From: Hybos culiciformis
Lineage: Eukaryota; Arthropoda; Insecta; Diptera; Hybotidae
Reading direction: 5' to 3'
DNA: 64,000 nt
Assembly: GCA_964007475.1 (NCBI GenBank)
Contig: OZ023273.1
Coordinates: forward strand, 38,937,525 to 39,001,524
The notes beneath the pieces were generated by a model that ran no database searches, was not told where the DNA came from, and worked only from the letters and a program-made list of their open reading frames with translations. Of the stretch, positions 31,380-45,900 are shown one piece after another (the stretch's first letter is position 1; each line of letters starts with the position of its first letter). The translations under genes and the position numbers were made by a program.

Positions 31380-33335
31380 TTCGAATGTATTTGGATAAAA
31401 CATATGAAAAAATCGGGATTCTATACATAAACTGCAATTACATCCGATTTTATTATTGACATGCTTATGTTCAACTAAAAATAAAAATCGTGGGTTCTCA
31501 TAAAACGAATATTGATTTTTCCCTTTAATAGCCCCACGATTTAAATTTGTAGTTTAATGTGTATATGCACGTCAACAAATTTTCTGACATAAAAAAATGA
31601 TTTCTTCGGTCCGGTATAATTTACTCAGTTTTATTTTCTACTTTTAAGTAAGTATATATTAAAATAATAAAATCGTTTAACTTAATATTTTTTTATTTAT
31701 GGTTTAAATATTAATCTCCCCCATGCCCATCTAATATCTTCTGATGCATTTTTTTTATAAATAATTGTATAATGTGATTTTTTTTACTTTATTGAGGTTG
31801 AGGATACATTGAGGGTGTCAAGTAGGGCATAAACATTTTTGTTTTATTTCTATTTGAAGTTATAAATGAAGTATTTAATAAAGTCATAAATTTATTTTTA
31901 AAGTAATTTTTTCGTACCGCAAAGCAACTCATTGCATTGAAATTTGAGCTTTTATGTGACATTTGGTAGCTTCATAGAAATAGAAAATTAAATTAATTGG
32001 AACTGATCATGTGATTTCCTGGATTATATTGAAAGTAAATTGTATATTGTTTATTCATTACCTACAATTATTTTCATGTTTATTAATATTTGGAGATTTT
32101 ATTCGAGTTTATCCCTAGATTACTTTATGTCCCTAGATTACTTGCATCTTACAATACTTTTTATGATGATTATGAATTGTGATTATGATTATTATGTAAT
32201 AGTCCTTAAAATTACGAAAATGAAAAATAAAAAAGATAGAAACCAAAAAAAAAACAGAAATGCTTAAGGCCGTCGTCCGCTGTCGACTTCCAGAAAATGT
32301 AATAAGCGTACACAGAAAATAAGATTAACTTTAGGTAAATAACTCTCAGACAAGATTGGTTGATCTTTTTACGAACATGATTTTATTTTGTTGAGCATAA
32401 TTATTTTTTTAGTTTTAATATTTTAATATTTAATATTGAAACATGATTTTAATATTGGAATTTTGATTGAAACCAAAAATTAAAGATAGTTCAAAGAAAA
32501 AAAGATAGAGACTCCCTTTTATTAAAAAGAATCAATAACAAGATGTTCCTGACATCAAAGCCACGTATAAACATTAAAATATGTACTATTTAATGCACAT
32601 GATTTCAGACAAGGGTATACATAAATCTCTACCCCAAATAATTTTATGTTTTCCCTTTCTTCAAGAACTTGACCTGCACATTTAAAGGTATGGGTTATAC
32701 ATTTTTTTTCTGGTATGAGTGTTAGTTACTCACATTAAAAACTTTTCGTGAATAAAAGTTTTGCAAACAAAAATCATATGAGAATGGGATATTTTTAAAT
32801 ACAACTTCAAAATATATAAAAAGACAGCTGTATACTTTTAATTTTTAGGCATAATTCTGTGAGTTTTAGTGCGTTTTTTTTACAAACACAAGATTGAAAA
32901 ATTTTAAATGAATGAATGAATTATAATTATATTTACAACTGCGTAAGTCTCTCGTTTAAAATTTCTCACAAAAAAAACTTACTTACAACCAACGAATTAT
33001 ATTTACTTTTATTTTGTAGTTGAATTCGATATTTAAATGTATCAGATCTTCTGTTAAAAAATTCAAAAAAGAGTATCTCTAACGAATAATTTTAAAATGA
33101 TAAAACATACAACATCTTGTGATTAAAGAAAATTTCCTTCCTAATCCTAAAACTCAGGGAAAAGCTAAAATTGTCAAAAAAAGCCAAATGAAACTAAGTG
33201 GGCAGTAGTTCCTTTAGGGATTTAAAACAGACAATTTCATATGCGCGAAATTGTTCGAAGATGGGTCAAAAAAATAAAAGAAAAATCAATAAATTTGATT
33301 TCACAACAATTCAATTAAGAATTAAATTATATTTT
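31380..33335. other. AT-rich stretch between the two SINE copies
   Basis: No supported gene. A 75-codon frame at 32040-32267 is Tyr/Ile/Met-rich low-complexity sequence. A short GC-richer phrase (AAGGCCGTCGTCCGCTGTCG) at about 32268 is unexplained. Confidence 0.45.
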
Positions 33336-33341
33336 AAAAAA

Positions 33342-33480
33342 GTCGGCCGTCATAGTGTAGTGGTATTGCTATCCTACGGCGTGTTCGGTCGAGGGTTCGA
33401 TTCCCACCTCGGACTGGAATTTGTGTCAATTTTTCAATTATGTCTCACTTGAATTAAGTGTTTGTGTTGTTTTATAAAAC
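33342..33480 (+). mobile_element. tRNA-derived SINE, copy 2
   Basis: Box A TAGTGTAGTGG (33353-33363) and a perfect box B GGTTCGATTCC (33394-33404), then the same body as copy 1. The acceptor-stem halves do not pair properly for a functional tRNA, so this is a SINE head and not a tRNA gene. Confidence 0.82.
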
Positions 33481-33489
33481 TTAACAACA

Positions 33490-36400
33490 CAATTAATAAT
33501 AATAATATTTAAATCAGCAAAAAAAAAGATTAAGTTTCAACTCAAACATAAAACAAAATATAATCTTTGAACTTAAAGGACTGTTTTTATTTTATTTAAA
33601 TCTAAAACCCTAACAAGATAACAATAAAAATCAAAAAGGCAGAACTGGATTTGTGTTAGATTTAGGTATAAAATGAATTTTTATCAAAAAACTAATATTT
33701 CCAAAATTCATAGTTTTCAATTAGTTGCGACTGTTGATACTTGATTTTTCTTTTAACAGTGAAGATAACAAATGTAAAAACTCAATTTAGTTCAATGAAC
33801 TCTAAGCTGAAACTTTGCAATTTTTCTTTATGTACAAAAAAAATATTAAAGTTGAAATAAAAATCTTTCTTTTATAAGATATTAAAATTAAAACAATTAA
33901 ATTTCTCTACATATACAAGAAAACAAAAATTTCCATTCATTTTAATTTTATTTGACGAAAGAAAAATTTTTACTTTCACTTAATAAAATGAAAATAATAA
34001 TATTATTTTATTTTCTCCTATTAGGTTTGGGGACATATTAAGGATTTTTTTTTTTTCTGTATCCAAGTAACATGTATTTTTTGTTAAAGTGTTGGAATAG
34101 GGAGTTTTTAGAAAAAAATAATTGAAAATGAGGAGAAAATAAATTTTCATCCCCTATTATTAGTGTTCTAAAAAAGATTCCTATTTCAGGTCAATGTCCT
34201 TAAGTGATTTCCTCTAAATTTTCATAACATAAATATCTACACCAAAATTGTGTATTACGGAAACAAAAAGAAAAACAAAAATATTTGAGTTCAATGCCCC
34301 AAGTAGTCTTAAAAAAGAAAATGTTGGGAAAAAGCTTAAAAAGGTATGCTGTCTCTAGATATACATACTTTTGAAAGTTCAATAAATTATCTAAGGATAC
34401 ATTTTGTATCTTAAGAATTATAATGTAATATAATTAGGTACATAATGTTAGTACCTACTTAATTTTTATAAAAAATTATAATGTAAAATACTCATTCTTT
34501 TTTTTCCACATACATTGATACTTAAAAAATATATAGATAATATAATTTTAATTATGATTGTAGGTATACAATATAATTTAATTCTACTTTACTTTAATAT
34601 AAGATATATTTAACAAGAATCTTAATCATTAACTATTGTTTGAAAAAAAAATTTATGATAAACTTCAATGGATAATGCACAATAATTTAATTTAAATCAT
34701 AATCGGACTCATCAATCGAAATCATAACCACATATCTTGTAGAGTAACAATATAGCTACAATGTCGGTCGGAGTTTTCATTTCTTGAACTGAATTATTTC
34801 GAACATATAAAAAAGAAAACAAGAAAAAGCGTGGAAAGGAGTAAGAAAAAAATAAGTTAATCATCTTTCAATCAAAATAATATAATAAATTCGTTCAAAT
34901 CTTTTTATCGTATTCTTGATAATGGAAGTATACCATAGCCTTTCAATTTTGAACTGAGAAACGGACTTATATTTTTCTTAGATGTAAATAAAAATGGACT
35001 GTTATATTAAATGTACAAATTAAACTCTAAATTAAAAAAAACTAGTTATTATAAAAAATTCTTGTTCACAGAAGTTATTGCCAGCTGATTTATTTTCAGC
35101 CTATTGTTATGCAATTACTCATTTCAATTTACTTTTCACGCAGTTATTACGAATTATAATAATAAAATCAGATACAGAATATCTAAATGTTAATGAAAAT
35201 GAAACTATATAAACTACATATAATACACTACGTAAATGTATTGTATATATTTATATAAATTATTAATATTGGTATATTTTTAAAACCATTTACTTATTTA
35301 TCTAAAATGAAAGGGTTATAGAAACCATTTTTTGTAAGAAAGTACCATAAATTAAAAAAAATGTATTAATTGTTAATTTGTAGAAATCAAATAAAAGTAA
35401 AAATGTCAGATCATAAATGTGCACAGGATATTTGTTTGCGTTTATTAACATAGTTGAAATTTTGATTTTGATTAGGTTTATGTAGGTAATTATATGATAA
35501 ATGAATTAATGTAACAAATCATTGTATTGAAAATATCTATAAAGTAACATATCCTCAAGTGGTTTTAGAATTTTAATAATTTTTTGATAACAATACCAAT
35601 AAAAAATTAAAAATCATTAACATTTTATATTATATGATATTTGTAATGTTTTCTAGTTTACGTTTGATGTAAGATACTTTATTTTTATGAGTATATTATG
35701 TTTTTTTTAGATGGTTAAAAATATTTTACATAATTATTAAATAAAATATCAGTCACTGTTACCAGAATCAGAAAGAGAAAAAGACAACTGAATTAAACAC
35801 CAATTCAGTTTTAGTTCTTAATTAAAAAATATATGTATCTTTTATACAGTTTATCAATAATCAATAGAATAATACACACACATTTTTTAGCAAAGATTAC
35901 CTACACCCTACACTACTAAAATTTCTTCAATATTCATATTGCCGATAACCAGTTTTTGAGAACAACTCAACTTGGTTGTAGATTGTAGATTGTAGATTAA
36001 TTTTTTTTTTTTCGAATTTATACTTATGTTTACATTACATCACTGTAGCAGAAGTTATTTATGTCTTATAAAACCATACAAAAAGTTTAATTTTTAACGA
36101 TTTTACTTTTAACTTGTGTTTTGAATTTGGCAAAAAGAAATCTGAGAAGCGATAAGATATATGATATTTATGTAGAATACAAATTTTATTAAATGAATGA
36201 ATGAAATTTTATTAGATGAATTATTAAATTTGAAAGATAAAAGAGATGGGACGATGGTTATGGAAGAGAATCCTAAAATTTATTTGTAACACAAAAAAAA
36301 ATTTATTTAATCGGAAAATTTTATCCGCAGAAAAGGGATTTTGTAATAAAATTATCACAATAAATTTTTTGTGTCACTCACATACTTACTTATACAAAGA

Positions 36401-37200
36401 AATAAAAATCAAGAAAAATAAAAACAAATAATGATATTTTTTTAGATATAAAATGTAGAATAAAATCTGCCGGTCAGTGTGTAATTTTAATTAAAATAAA
36501 AAATTAATATTTTATTTCAATTTTTAATTCAATAAATTGATAAATATTTAAATTTGTGTTACCATCGAGAGAAATAAAATTAATACAGCCATATTATATT
36601 TTTATAAAATTATGCATATATTAAATAATTTTTACTATTTAATATATTGATATCAAAGAATTAAAAAACTATAATTCGGGAGCCAAGTAAAAAATCAAAA
36701 GCATTTTGCTTAATTACTTGTATTTAATGATGCGATAGTGATATGTCGAAAGATATAAAATTTGTTATATGTTTTGTTTTATTATATTTTGTTATCTCAA
36801 AAGTATTTGATTACTAAAAGAAAAATTTGTGTAATTTGCGATTTCGACATTCGAAACTACGAATTTACATTAATTTATTATAAATAAAATTAGAGAAAGA
36901 ATTATGATTTTATTTTCTATTGTTATTATATAATTAAAAACTAATACGATCTCGTCTTGTTTGTTTATTTTTGAATTAATATATATTTTGAATATTTAAT
37001 CAAATTCTTTGTTTAACTCACTTAGCTTCGATACTATTGTTGTTATTATTTTTTCTGTTTTCTTTAAGATTAATTTAAATATTTTTTTAATACATTTTAC
37101 ATAACATTAAATTTATATAGTATACACAACATATACCTAGATAAAACAAGTTTAAATTCAAGTTTTAAAAATATTTTTATTAAATTATCATAAACAAATA
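33490..37200. other. AT-rich non-coding stretch upstream of GstZ1
   Basis: No exon, RNA gene or transposon recognised. A threefold GTAGATT repeat lies near 35970-35998. Scattered short frames have no coding character. Confidence 0.5.
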
Positions 37201-37212
37201 TATTTATTTATT

Positions 37213-38148
37213 ATGAGTTTGAATGTTATTCGAAGTGTAAGCTCAATTTCTAGACAATCTCTATTGAATTTGAAAAATAATTTTAATTTGAAAATCTCTT
37301 CTTCTTTCCAATCATCATCAACGATTTCATCAATGTCTAATGAAAAGCCGATTTTGTATTCTTACTGGAGAAGTTCATGCTCATGGCGTGTTCGCATTGC
37401 ATTGAATTTAAAAGAAATACCATATGATATTAAACCAATCAGTTTAATAAAATCTGGTGGTGAACAACATTGCAATGAATATCGTGAGGTTAATCCAATG
37501 GAACAAGTTCCAGCACTTCAAATTGGTACAAACATTTTATTTTTATATTTGTTTTTGTGTTTTAACTAACTGCATTTTATCTTATTTATTTCAAAAATTA
37601 ATATTTTTGCATTCTTATAATTTAAGATGGCCACACATTAATTGAATCAGTTGCAATTATGCATTACTTGGAAGAAACTCGACCTCAGCGACCTTTATTA
37701 CCCCAAGATGTACACAAAAGAGCTAAAGTTCGAGAGATATGTGAAATAATTTGTAGTGGCATACAGCCATTACAAAATTTGATTGTTTTAATACATGTTG
37801 GAGAAGAGAAGAAGAAAGAATGGGCTCAACATTGGATAACCCGGGGTTTTCGTGCTATTGAAAAAGTTTTATCAACAGCGGCTGGTAAATTTTGCGTTGG
37901 TGATGAAATTACAATGGCTGATTGTTCTTTAGTTCCACAAGTATTTAATGCAAGAAGGTTTGAATCACATCATCTTTACTAAATAAAATTTATTTTAAAT
38001 ATATACAATGTTATTTTTTAGATTTCATGTTGATTTGCGTCCATATCCAATTATATTAAGAATTGATCGGGAATTAGAAGGTCATCCAGCTTTTCGAGCA
38101 GCTCACCCATCAAATCAACCGGATTGTCCACCAGAAGCTGCCAAATAG
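37213..38148 (+). CDS. GstZ1: Maleylacetoacetate isomerase / glutathione S-transferase zeta
   Basis: The enzyme converts maleylacetoacetate to fumarylacetoacetate with glutathione, the penultimate step of tyrosine and phenylalanine breakdown. Exons 37213-37525, 37627-37957 and 38022-38148 join in frame to 256 aa; introns are 101 and 64 bases. The zeta signature S-S-C-S-W-R-V-R starts at residue 54; counted from Met41, Ser14, Ser15 and Cys16 fall exactly where the family has its glutathione-activating residues. [16 protein letters not shown] (thioredoxin-fold glutathione-site loop) crosses intron 1, and the C-terminal helical domain has [11 protein letters not shown]. From Met41 the protein is 216 aa, the usual family length. 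The 40-residue extension is Ser/Arg/Lys-rich without acidic residues, like a mitochondrial presequence, so two products from two start codons are possible. Confidence 0.95.
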
Positions 38149-38202
38149 ACTTTACTCAAACCTCCGAAAATTAGGAAGCGAAAAAAACAGGAATAATGAG
38201 AA

Positions 38203-38208
38203 ATTAAA
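38203..38208 (+). terminator. GstZ1: Probable poly(A) signal of GstZ1
   Basis: ATTAAA, 55 bases past the stop codon. Further AATAAA-like words are absent before it in the 3' UTR. Confidence 0.45.
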
Positions 38209-38219
38209 TAATTAATATA

Positions 38220-41200
38220 CACTTCTTATTTAAATTCTCTCTGATCATTATTTAAAAGTTATGATTAAAAATTGTTGTTTATTCATTTAACTTAAAATGT
38301 ATGCATAGTTTATGAATTAATAATGCTATTTTTATGTTTTTTGAATCACTCTGGCTACGTTTTTTTTTTTTTTTTTTTCGTAAAAGTGGTTTTAGAGTTT
38401 TATTTTAATCGACATATTTAGGTACATAAAATGAACATACTTGTTTTATCGTTTATATAAATCTGTGAGCATCAATAATTCATTGTTAGGAACACTATAT
38501 CTAAACCAAAAATTAGAAATCAGTGTTAACAAAAAATTTGAAAAGTTAATGTATTTATTATAAATGTTTGTTGTTCGAAAGTAATGAAATTTCAGAAAAG
38601 TTACTAAGTTTCATTAATTTTTATTTTACAGAATTATTTATTAAAATATAATAATGAACAAACTGTAAAAAGTACAAAATTTTCCAAACGTTTACATAAT
38701 GAAAATTAGTTAATTCACTATTTATCGAAAACTGTTTGAGATTATTATTTCTCATTGAAAATTATTGTGTTATTAATTTAATTATTAATTAATAGTTATT
38801 AATTTATTATTTAAGATATAATAATTTCACAGAAAAATATCTTCCAACTTCAATAATTTTTTTATTTTGTAGTTTATAGGGTATATTATAAATATTTTAC
38901 AAATATTCTAACTAAATGCATTTAATGCAATTTACAATTTTACAATTTTAAAATCAAGAAAATGGCACAAAATTCGTAGTTTAATTTGATTGAATTCAAT
39001 TTTTAAAAACAAAATGCTACAAGTATAAATCAAATGATTATCGAGGTAAGACTTTTGAATAAAATAAACAATGATATTTATTCTACTGCGTAAAACCACA
39101 GACAAATATAATGTACACTGATGTTCAAGTTTATACAACTTTATTGCTATGAAAAATAATTAGCTCCATTTGATAATATTATGTATTTTTAAAAATGTTC
39201 ATAAATTTAATAAAAGATTTCTAAATTTTCTAGGAGGTTTGAATGAAGAAGTACAAGTATACATCAAAAACTTCTTGTTTTAATCGTAACTAATTTTTTG
39301 TAATTTTTTTTGCTTGACATATATTTTTGTATTAAAAAATTAGTTTTTAAGATAATTTTTTTTTAATTTTTTCAAAAAATAACAGAAAGAATTTAGCGAT
39401 TGATATAGAAAGATTCTTTTAAAAAGAATAAATGAAGATGTTTTGATTAATGTAAAATTATTATTTTAAGTTATCTGAGTTCCCATTTTCACTGAGAATA
39501 AGTTTCATCGGTAAGTTATCTTAACTTATTAAATTACACGTCATATTATCAATTATTTTTATTATAATATTGCATTGTATATTTCCTTAAATTTTTATTT
39601 ATGTCGTACAAGCTACAAAATCATATTCACTATCAGCATTATTCTATTACGTTAGATTTGTTATATATACAAATAATGGAATACATTTCTTTTTGCTGTA
39701 AATTTATCAATGGAATTTCAGCTATATAATTCTGACGTCCAGTCCAATTCAACTCATTCTTTAGATTTGTATAAATTTTCCTATTGTGCAACTATTTTAT
39801 GATCGATGTATATTTCTTGATTGTACGCAATTTAGATAGATCTGTTCAAAAATATTATTTATATTTGTTTGCTTCATTATGACGAATTTTGTTATGAACG
39901 ATTGTTTTGATTCAATTAGATAGTTTCGCGTTCTTAGAATTCGTCCTTAGTATAGATCAAGATTTTTGACGTCATTACCAGACTGTATGGTTCGTAATTA
40001 AAAAAAAATGTTTAATACAACCAAGGATTTATATTTTATTCAGTTCCTTTTGCAAATTTGTTATTTGTATAGTATAAATAAAATTATTAAATATTCCGAA
40101 CTTTCTAATTTATTTCAAGAGTTTTTTGCTAAGAATATTTGAGGGGTTTATTTTGAATGAGAGCAATTTTATTTGCTTAGTTAATGTTATTTTCCAAACT
40201 TTGGAAAATAAAATTAACTTCAAAATCTGCATCTCATATTTGAATTAATTTATTGAATTCAGATAATAATTTATTTTAGAGTCGTTTTTAAAATATTTAT
40301 TATATAATATAATTATCTTTTTTTAAAGAAAAAAAAACTAAATAAAATTAATAATTTATATAAGTTAAAAAATATTTAAATTAAGATTTTGAAAAAATTA
40401 GTGTTTTTGAATATAACTGATACAAACTAATGTAAAACAGAAGAAACAAATGGTACAAATTTAAAATTAAAGAAACTTTTATAGACGATTTATCAATTGC
40501 ATACAATTTTTTTTGTATAACTTATTTCTTCTTGCAATCCTTCAGATAATTAACCAATTATTTTTACTATAGCATTAAACTCGCTATTAAAAAAATAGTA
40601 TATATATCAAATACAAAGTATTTGCATCTAAATTCATAAATTTTTTCTTAAAATTCAATTAAAATTAGTTTCAACGTTTTTAAATTATAAATCAATTTAA
40701 ATCAGAATAATCAACAAATTATAAATAAACCATTTTTATCAAACATCAAAATCCGCATGTAAAAACAAAATTTTGAGTATTATATCGTATACTACAGAAA
40801 AAGTATTTGATTTTAACCATACATTTTTTCCAAGAGATAATTTACTTTAGAAAAGAGATTTAGTTTTTATTACTTTTCATTATCCTCAGTTCTCAATTAA
40901 TAACAATCAAAATAAGACAATTGAAAGAACGCAATAAGAAAGACAACAGAAGCACATCAATTATCTTGGTGAAAAAAATTGTATGATTTATTATAATTTC
41001 CCAAAATACATAAATTTAAGATAACCTACTTGTAGAAAAGCTAGAAAAGCTTCCTTTTTAAAAGAAAATAATTCAATATTGAATTATATTTAGCCGACTA
41101 GGTTGGATATGCCGATTAGGTTGGCTATATCATTTACTCATGTATACCTTTAGAAAAAGAAATCCAATTTTTCTGAAATTCGAACTTGACGTGTCTGCTA

Positions 41201-42830
41201 CCAAAATGCTTTACTCTGTAAAATTTGATGAAGTTCTGTTGTGTATTAAAGATTAGATTAAATTAAATATCAAATAAGAAGTTTTAAAATAAAAAAAATA
41301 AACGGATTATAAAATCAAATACGGAGTAAATTTTAATGTTCTAAAATCACGACGAGAGGTAAATCGTAAATTTATTTGTAATAATAATAAGAATTATTCG
41401 TCTCAAATTCTCAGTGGAATACCATTGTCTTGATTAGCCCCCGTCAGCAGTTTATTCTTTAAATTGTTAATTAGTGTATGCATTGATAAATCAGTTAGCA
41501 GATATTAATTAGAATTTAACAATAAAAATATTTTTATTCTATTCAGAAATTTCTCTTTCTATTAAAAAATATTTTTTTAACCAAAATCATTATAAAATTC
41601 TTTTTAAATAATTAACTTCTAAAAATGTTACAATAAGTAAAAAACAACACTGCTGATACTTAAGAATCGATGTAAAAGTAATTTGTTTACGCTAAAGATT
41701 CTTCATATATATACACATAATAAGAATTATTTTTAAGTTTCTTTTATAGTTCAAAATCACCTCTATAACAATCTTGAAGTTTCATTCGAATTTTTAATCA
41801 TAATTCATATTTAAGTTTGTAATTGTGACCTGCGTCACGAAGAAATCAATTAAAATAATAAACATTCGTTTTCGTTTAAAGCAGTTAATTCTAAACTATA
41901 TCAATGAATTAATATTTGATACTTAAGTATCATTATTTAATGGTTTATTTATAATAAAAAAAATACATGATTTAAAATCATTATTTTCTTAATTAGAAAC
42001 AGAATTTGTGATTAGATTTTGAAAAAATCTTAAAAATTTAATGTTTTATATAAAAACTGAAATACAAAATAATTAAAAACTAAAAAAAATTTAAAATTTT
42101 AAATTTTTTTGCATACCTATAATATTGTAACTAAGTTATAAGAAATTTACTCAATAAAATAAATAATTTAATACATATATTAAGGATAAAATTGTTTATG
42201 TTACCTTTTCGTTATATTATGAACAGATTGTGTGAGAGAATGGACCGGTGTATCTATGCAACTTTATTGAGTTTATCATTTAATTTTTAAATTTTCTTAT
42301 GATACCTAATATACGAACAATAAGAGTGTTATAAAGTTAAAATAGTCTTTAATAATTTAAGTTATATTTAGCAGTTTTTTTGGGGGTTAACAATACATCT
42401 TTTGAAATGTACTTCAAAGACTTTGTGTTTTGTAAAACATTTTAACCTTCAAAGTTAGCAACTTTCCTGTATGGAATTAGTTATTATTTGGCTATTTGTA
42501 TTATTTTTTCTCAAAACCAACTGAATATAATGATTGGCTTTATATAACGTTTTTCTGTTTTTGTTTTCTAGTCTTGGGCGAGGTTTGGACCCACTAATTT
42601 TATCCTATTGACACGCAGATTTATTTACAAAAATTTTTGAATCACAACTACACTTTAATTTAGTAAAATTAATTAACTAAAAACTAATACATTTCTGTTG
42701 GCTAGACAAAAGTGGCTCATGTCATACATTCGAATGTTTTTATTAGATGTAATGAGACTAAAAAGAGTTAAATAAAATATTTAGAAAAACCTTTATAAAA
42801 ATATTGTTTTTACCACCGACTAGAAAGTAA
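38220..42830. other. AT-rich stretch downstream of GstZ1
   Basis: About 4.6 kb with no supported gene or transposon. A good-looking acceptor (TTTTGTTTTCTAG) at about 42571 on the plus strand is followed by 13 open codons only. Confidence 0.5.
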
Positions 42831-42836
42831 CAATAA

Positions 42837-42925
42837 TTATTTTTTGGGTGGCATGGACATGCTGAATTCGATTGCTGGCTGAGCTGTATAACTATGTGTT
42901 CTGTGATAATAATGTATCGATGACT
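42837..42925 (-). CDS. Possible short terminal coding exon (28 residues)
   Basis: After CTCTAAAAAACCAG on the minus strand, one frame stays open from 42925 to TAA at 42839-42837, ending M-S-M-P-P-K-K. It is less AT-rich than its surroundings and reads Tyr/His/Ser/Pro-rich. The acceptor is weak. It would need a phase 1 intron, the same phase as the pasilla-like exon at 63114. I know no family for it. Unspliced, other frames of this stretch are also open, so this could be a conserved non-coding piece. Confidence 0.25.
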
Positions 42926-42929
42926 CTGG

Positions 42930-45900
42930 TTTTTTAGAGGGAAATTCAAATTTATCTTAATTGAAAGCAAAACAATAAAACGATTTTGTTTAATTTTAAT
43001 TATCATTTTTTATTTTTATTTTCTTTGAATAATACTCGTATATTTTTCAAATTATTTATTTATTAATTTTTTTTTTTTTTTGGATTTCATTTATTCATTT
43101 TCATATGAAAATATTTAAAACGATAAAAGTATGACTTCATACCAACAACGTTTCCTTTTTTTTTTTTAATATAATTTAATTATCTGTTTTTTTCTATATT
43201 TTTATTTCTCCGTCTTAATACAAGTTTTTATATATTTTCACATATATAATGTAATTTATAATTTTTTTTTTCTTCTTCAAATATATATATTTCATATATT
43301 ATTTATTTTAATTTTTGTTTTTTGAATATAGAAGATATAATGTAAGTATAATTTTTTTTTTGAATAAGCGTGTGCCAATTTATGAAAACATTTAAATATG
43401 TTTATTTGTTTTTATTTTAATTTTTTTTAATTTCTGTTTTTCTTTTTTGTATAAATATGCAACAAATACTATATATTTTAAATATAATGTGTGTATGTTT
43501 TTTTTTTTTATTTTTTTATTTTAATGTAGAACACAAAATTCGGACAAACAAAATAATTTTCATTGATAACAAAGAGACGAGTATGACATTGAACTCTAAA
43601 TTAGAATTTAGTATAAGATTTATAATTTTAATTTTTCGATTATAGCCACGAATTCAATATTAGAAAACTGATTATTTTTAATTTGCAATCAATATTATTG
43701 TGTAAGACTGATTTTTCTGTAAAGTTAGCAAAAACTAAATTGTAATCTTTATATTATTTGTTTTGGTGTTTGGGATTAAATATTTATCTCATAAATTCAT
43801 ATATTAAAAATCCCATTTGGAAATTGTGAGCAAACATGTTTTTGTAAAAAATTAATCGATATTGTTATATTTAAAGTTTTTAAATGAGTTTATATAAATA
43901 ATATGTACAATTCAATAATTTTTACTCTACTTAATGAATTTTTTTTTTATACATATTTCCTATAATTCTGGAATCTAAAAAGTAAACCTTTTTTTTTTTT
44001 TTTTAATTTTTTCTATTTCGAGAAAGACGAGATTTTCATTTATTTATTAAAATGCCTTTGGTAAATGAAATAATATTTTTTTTATTTAAATCAAGTTATC
44101 AAGTAATCAAGTTATAAAGTTGGAAGGTTATTAAAAATTGTTCTTAAAATTTTTAAATGTTTATTATTAAATAAAACTAGAATAATGTTACAAAACTTGG
44201 TTGCTTTAAAGTATTTTTAAATCATCAATATTTTTTTATTTTAATTTTTCTACGTTGAATAAACATTTTATTTTAAATTAAGGCAGCATAAAAAATATGG
44301 ATGCATTTTGTTAGTAAATGCATTTAAATGTTAATTTTCTTGGATGACTAAAATTGATTATTTCTATGTCATTTGATAATGTTATTAAGAAAAAGAAATC
44401 AATTTTAACGACAGTTAAATAATGTTTTTTTCAAGTACCAAAGACATTTAATACAATGGTATAATTATTATGTCAAATTTATCTGTTATAATTTGTACAA
44501 ATTTTTTAAAACATGCTAATGCTATCAATGTGTAATTCAGACTAGAGAAGAATTAGTTTTTTTTTTCTTGAAATTTTTTTTTTTATTATAAATATAATTA
44601 ATAAATATATATATATATATATATATATTATGTTATGTATTTATTTAATTATATTCTCATCTATATATGTATGAATTATATTTTAATAGAAAAATTAATA
44701 AATTTTATAGTCATGGATCTTCATTCTGAATAATTTTCTTTTAAATATAGTAATTTTTTAGTTCAAGGTACAATTTAATTTTTTTTTTTTAATTTTTAAT
44801 TTTCATTTGTAAGATGAAAAATTTTAAGAAATTTTAAATATAGTTTTTTTTTTTTGGTTTCTTTACATGTTTTTTTTTTTTTTAAATTCATTCTTTGAAA
44901 AAAAAAACTATATATTATTATTAAATGTTTTATAAAACTTCAAATTTTATTTTTTTTTTTAAATTTTCATAAATAAATATTTTTAATAAAATTATTAATA
45001 ATTTTATGGACGCTACTAGAATATTATTATAATTTATTGTTTTCTTTTCTTTTTTAATTAAAAATATATTATTTTGACATTAAATTTAATTTTCTATAAT
45101 AATTGACATCAATAACTTTAACTATATAATATAGTTTGGTAAAAGTAAATTGAGAATAATAATATAATGTTTAATTGTGAGAAACTCAAAGTAGTAACAT
45201 AATAAAGTTTCTTCTGCATCTAAAAATTGGAATTTATTTCAATTTAGAATTTTATGGATTCGTAAAATTGATTTTAAAAGTTTGAAAATTTAATCAACTT
45301 GAAATTTAAAATTTAAATTTTAATGTCAAAATAAGTACTTTTTATTAGGTTGTAAATATTTTTGACATAAGAATAAAAAAGAAGATCAAAATATTGAAAG
45401 GATGAAAGTAAATAATTCATATTGATCCTTAATTGTTTTTTATAATTCGTTTAATAGAAAATTTTTCTAAAGATTAATAATTATTTTGTCAAAAATATTT
45501 CAAGTTAATCATACAATATGAGTAAAAGTAGGTATTTTATTTTTATAAGAAAATTTTTATATTGCTTGTATTTGTTTTTTTTTTTTTTTTTACTGGAAGT
45601 ATGTTATAAAGTTTTTAATAATTTTGTTTTTTTTTTCTATTAAAATTATATAAATTGAGATTAGAAACAACATTTTTTTGTAATCGAAATCAAGACTAAT
45701 TCTTTGATTCAAAAAATCTTCACGAAATAATCTGCAATTAGGAGTCTGAAAGTGAAAAAAATAGTATAAATAATTAAAATTTTATGGTTTAGTGAGGCCA
45801 ATTTTTCGAAAATTCTGTTTCAAGTTTTATTTTTCTATAGTATATTATCAAATTTAGTTCTTTGAATATCATCTCAGTTAAGAGTTAATAAACATATTAT

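Noticed and set aside
41430..41460. GC-richer phrase ATTAGCCCCCGTCAGCAG as an exon
   Set aside because: Every frame meets a stop at once and no paired splice sites are present.
42572..42612. Plus-strand exon after TTTTGTTTTCTAG that would join the exon at 28780-28811
   Set aside because: The phase fits (S-L-G-R-G-L-D-P then a stop), but the product would be only about 24 residues and the distance is 14 kb; chance is more likely.
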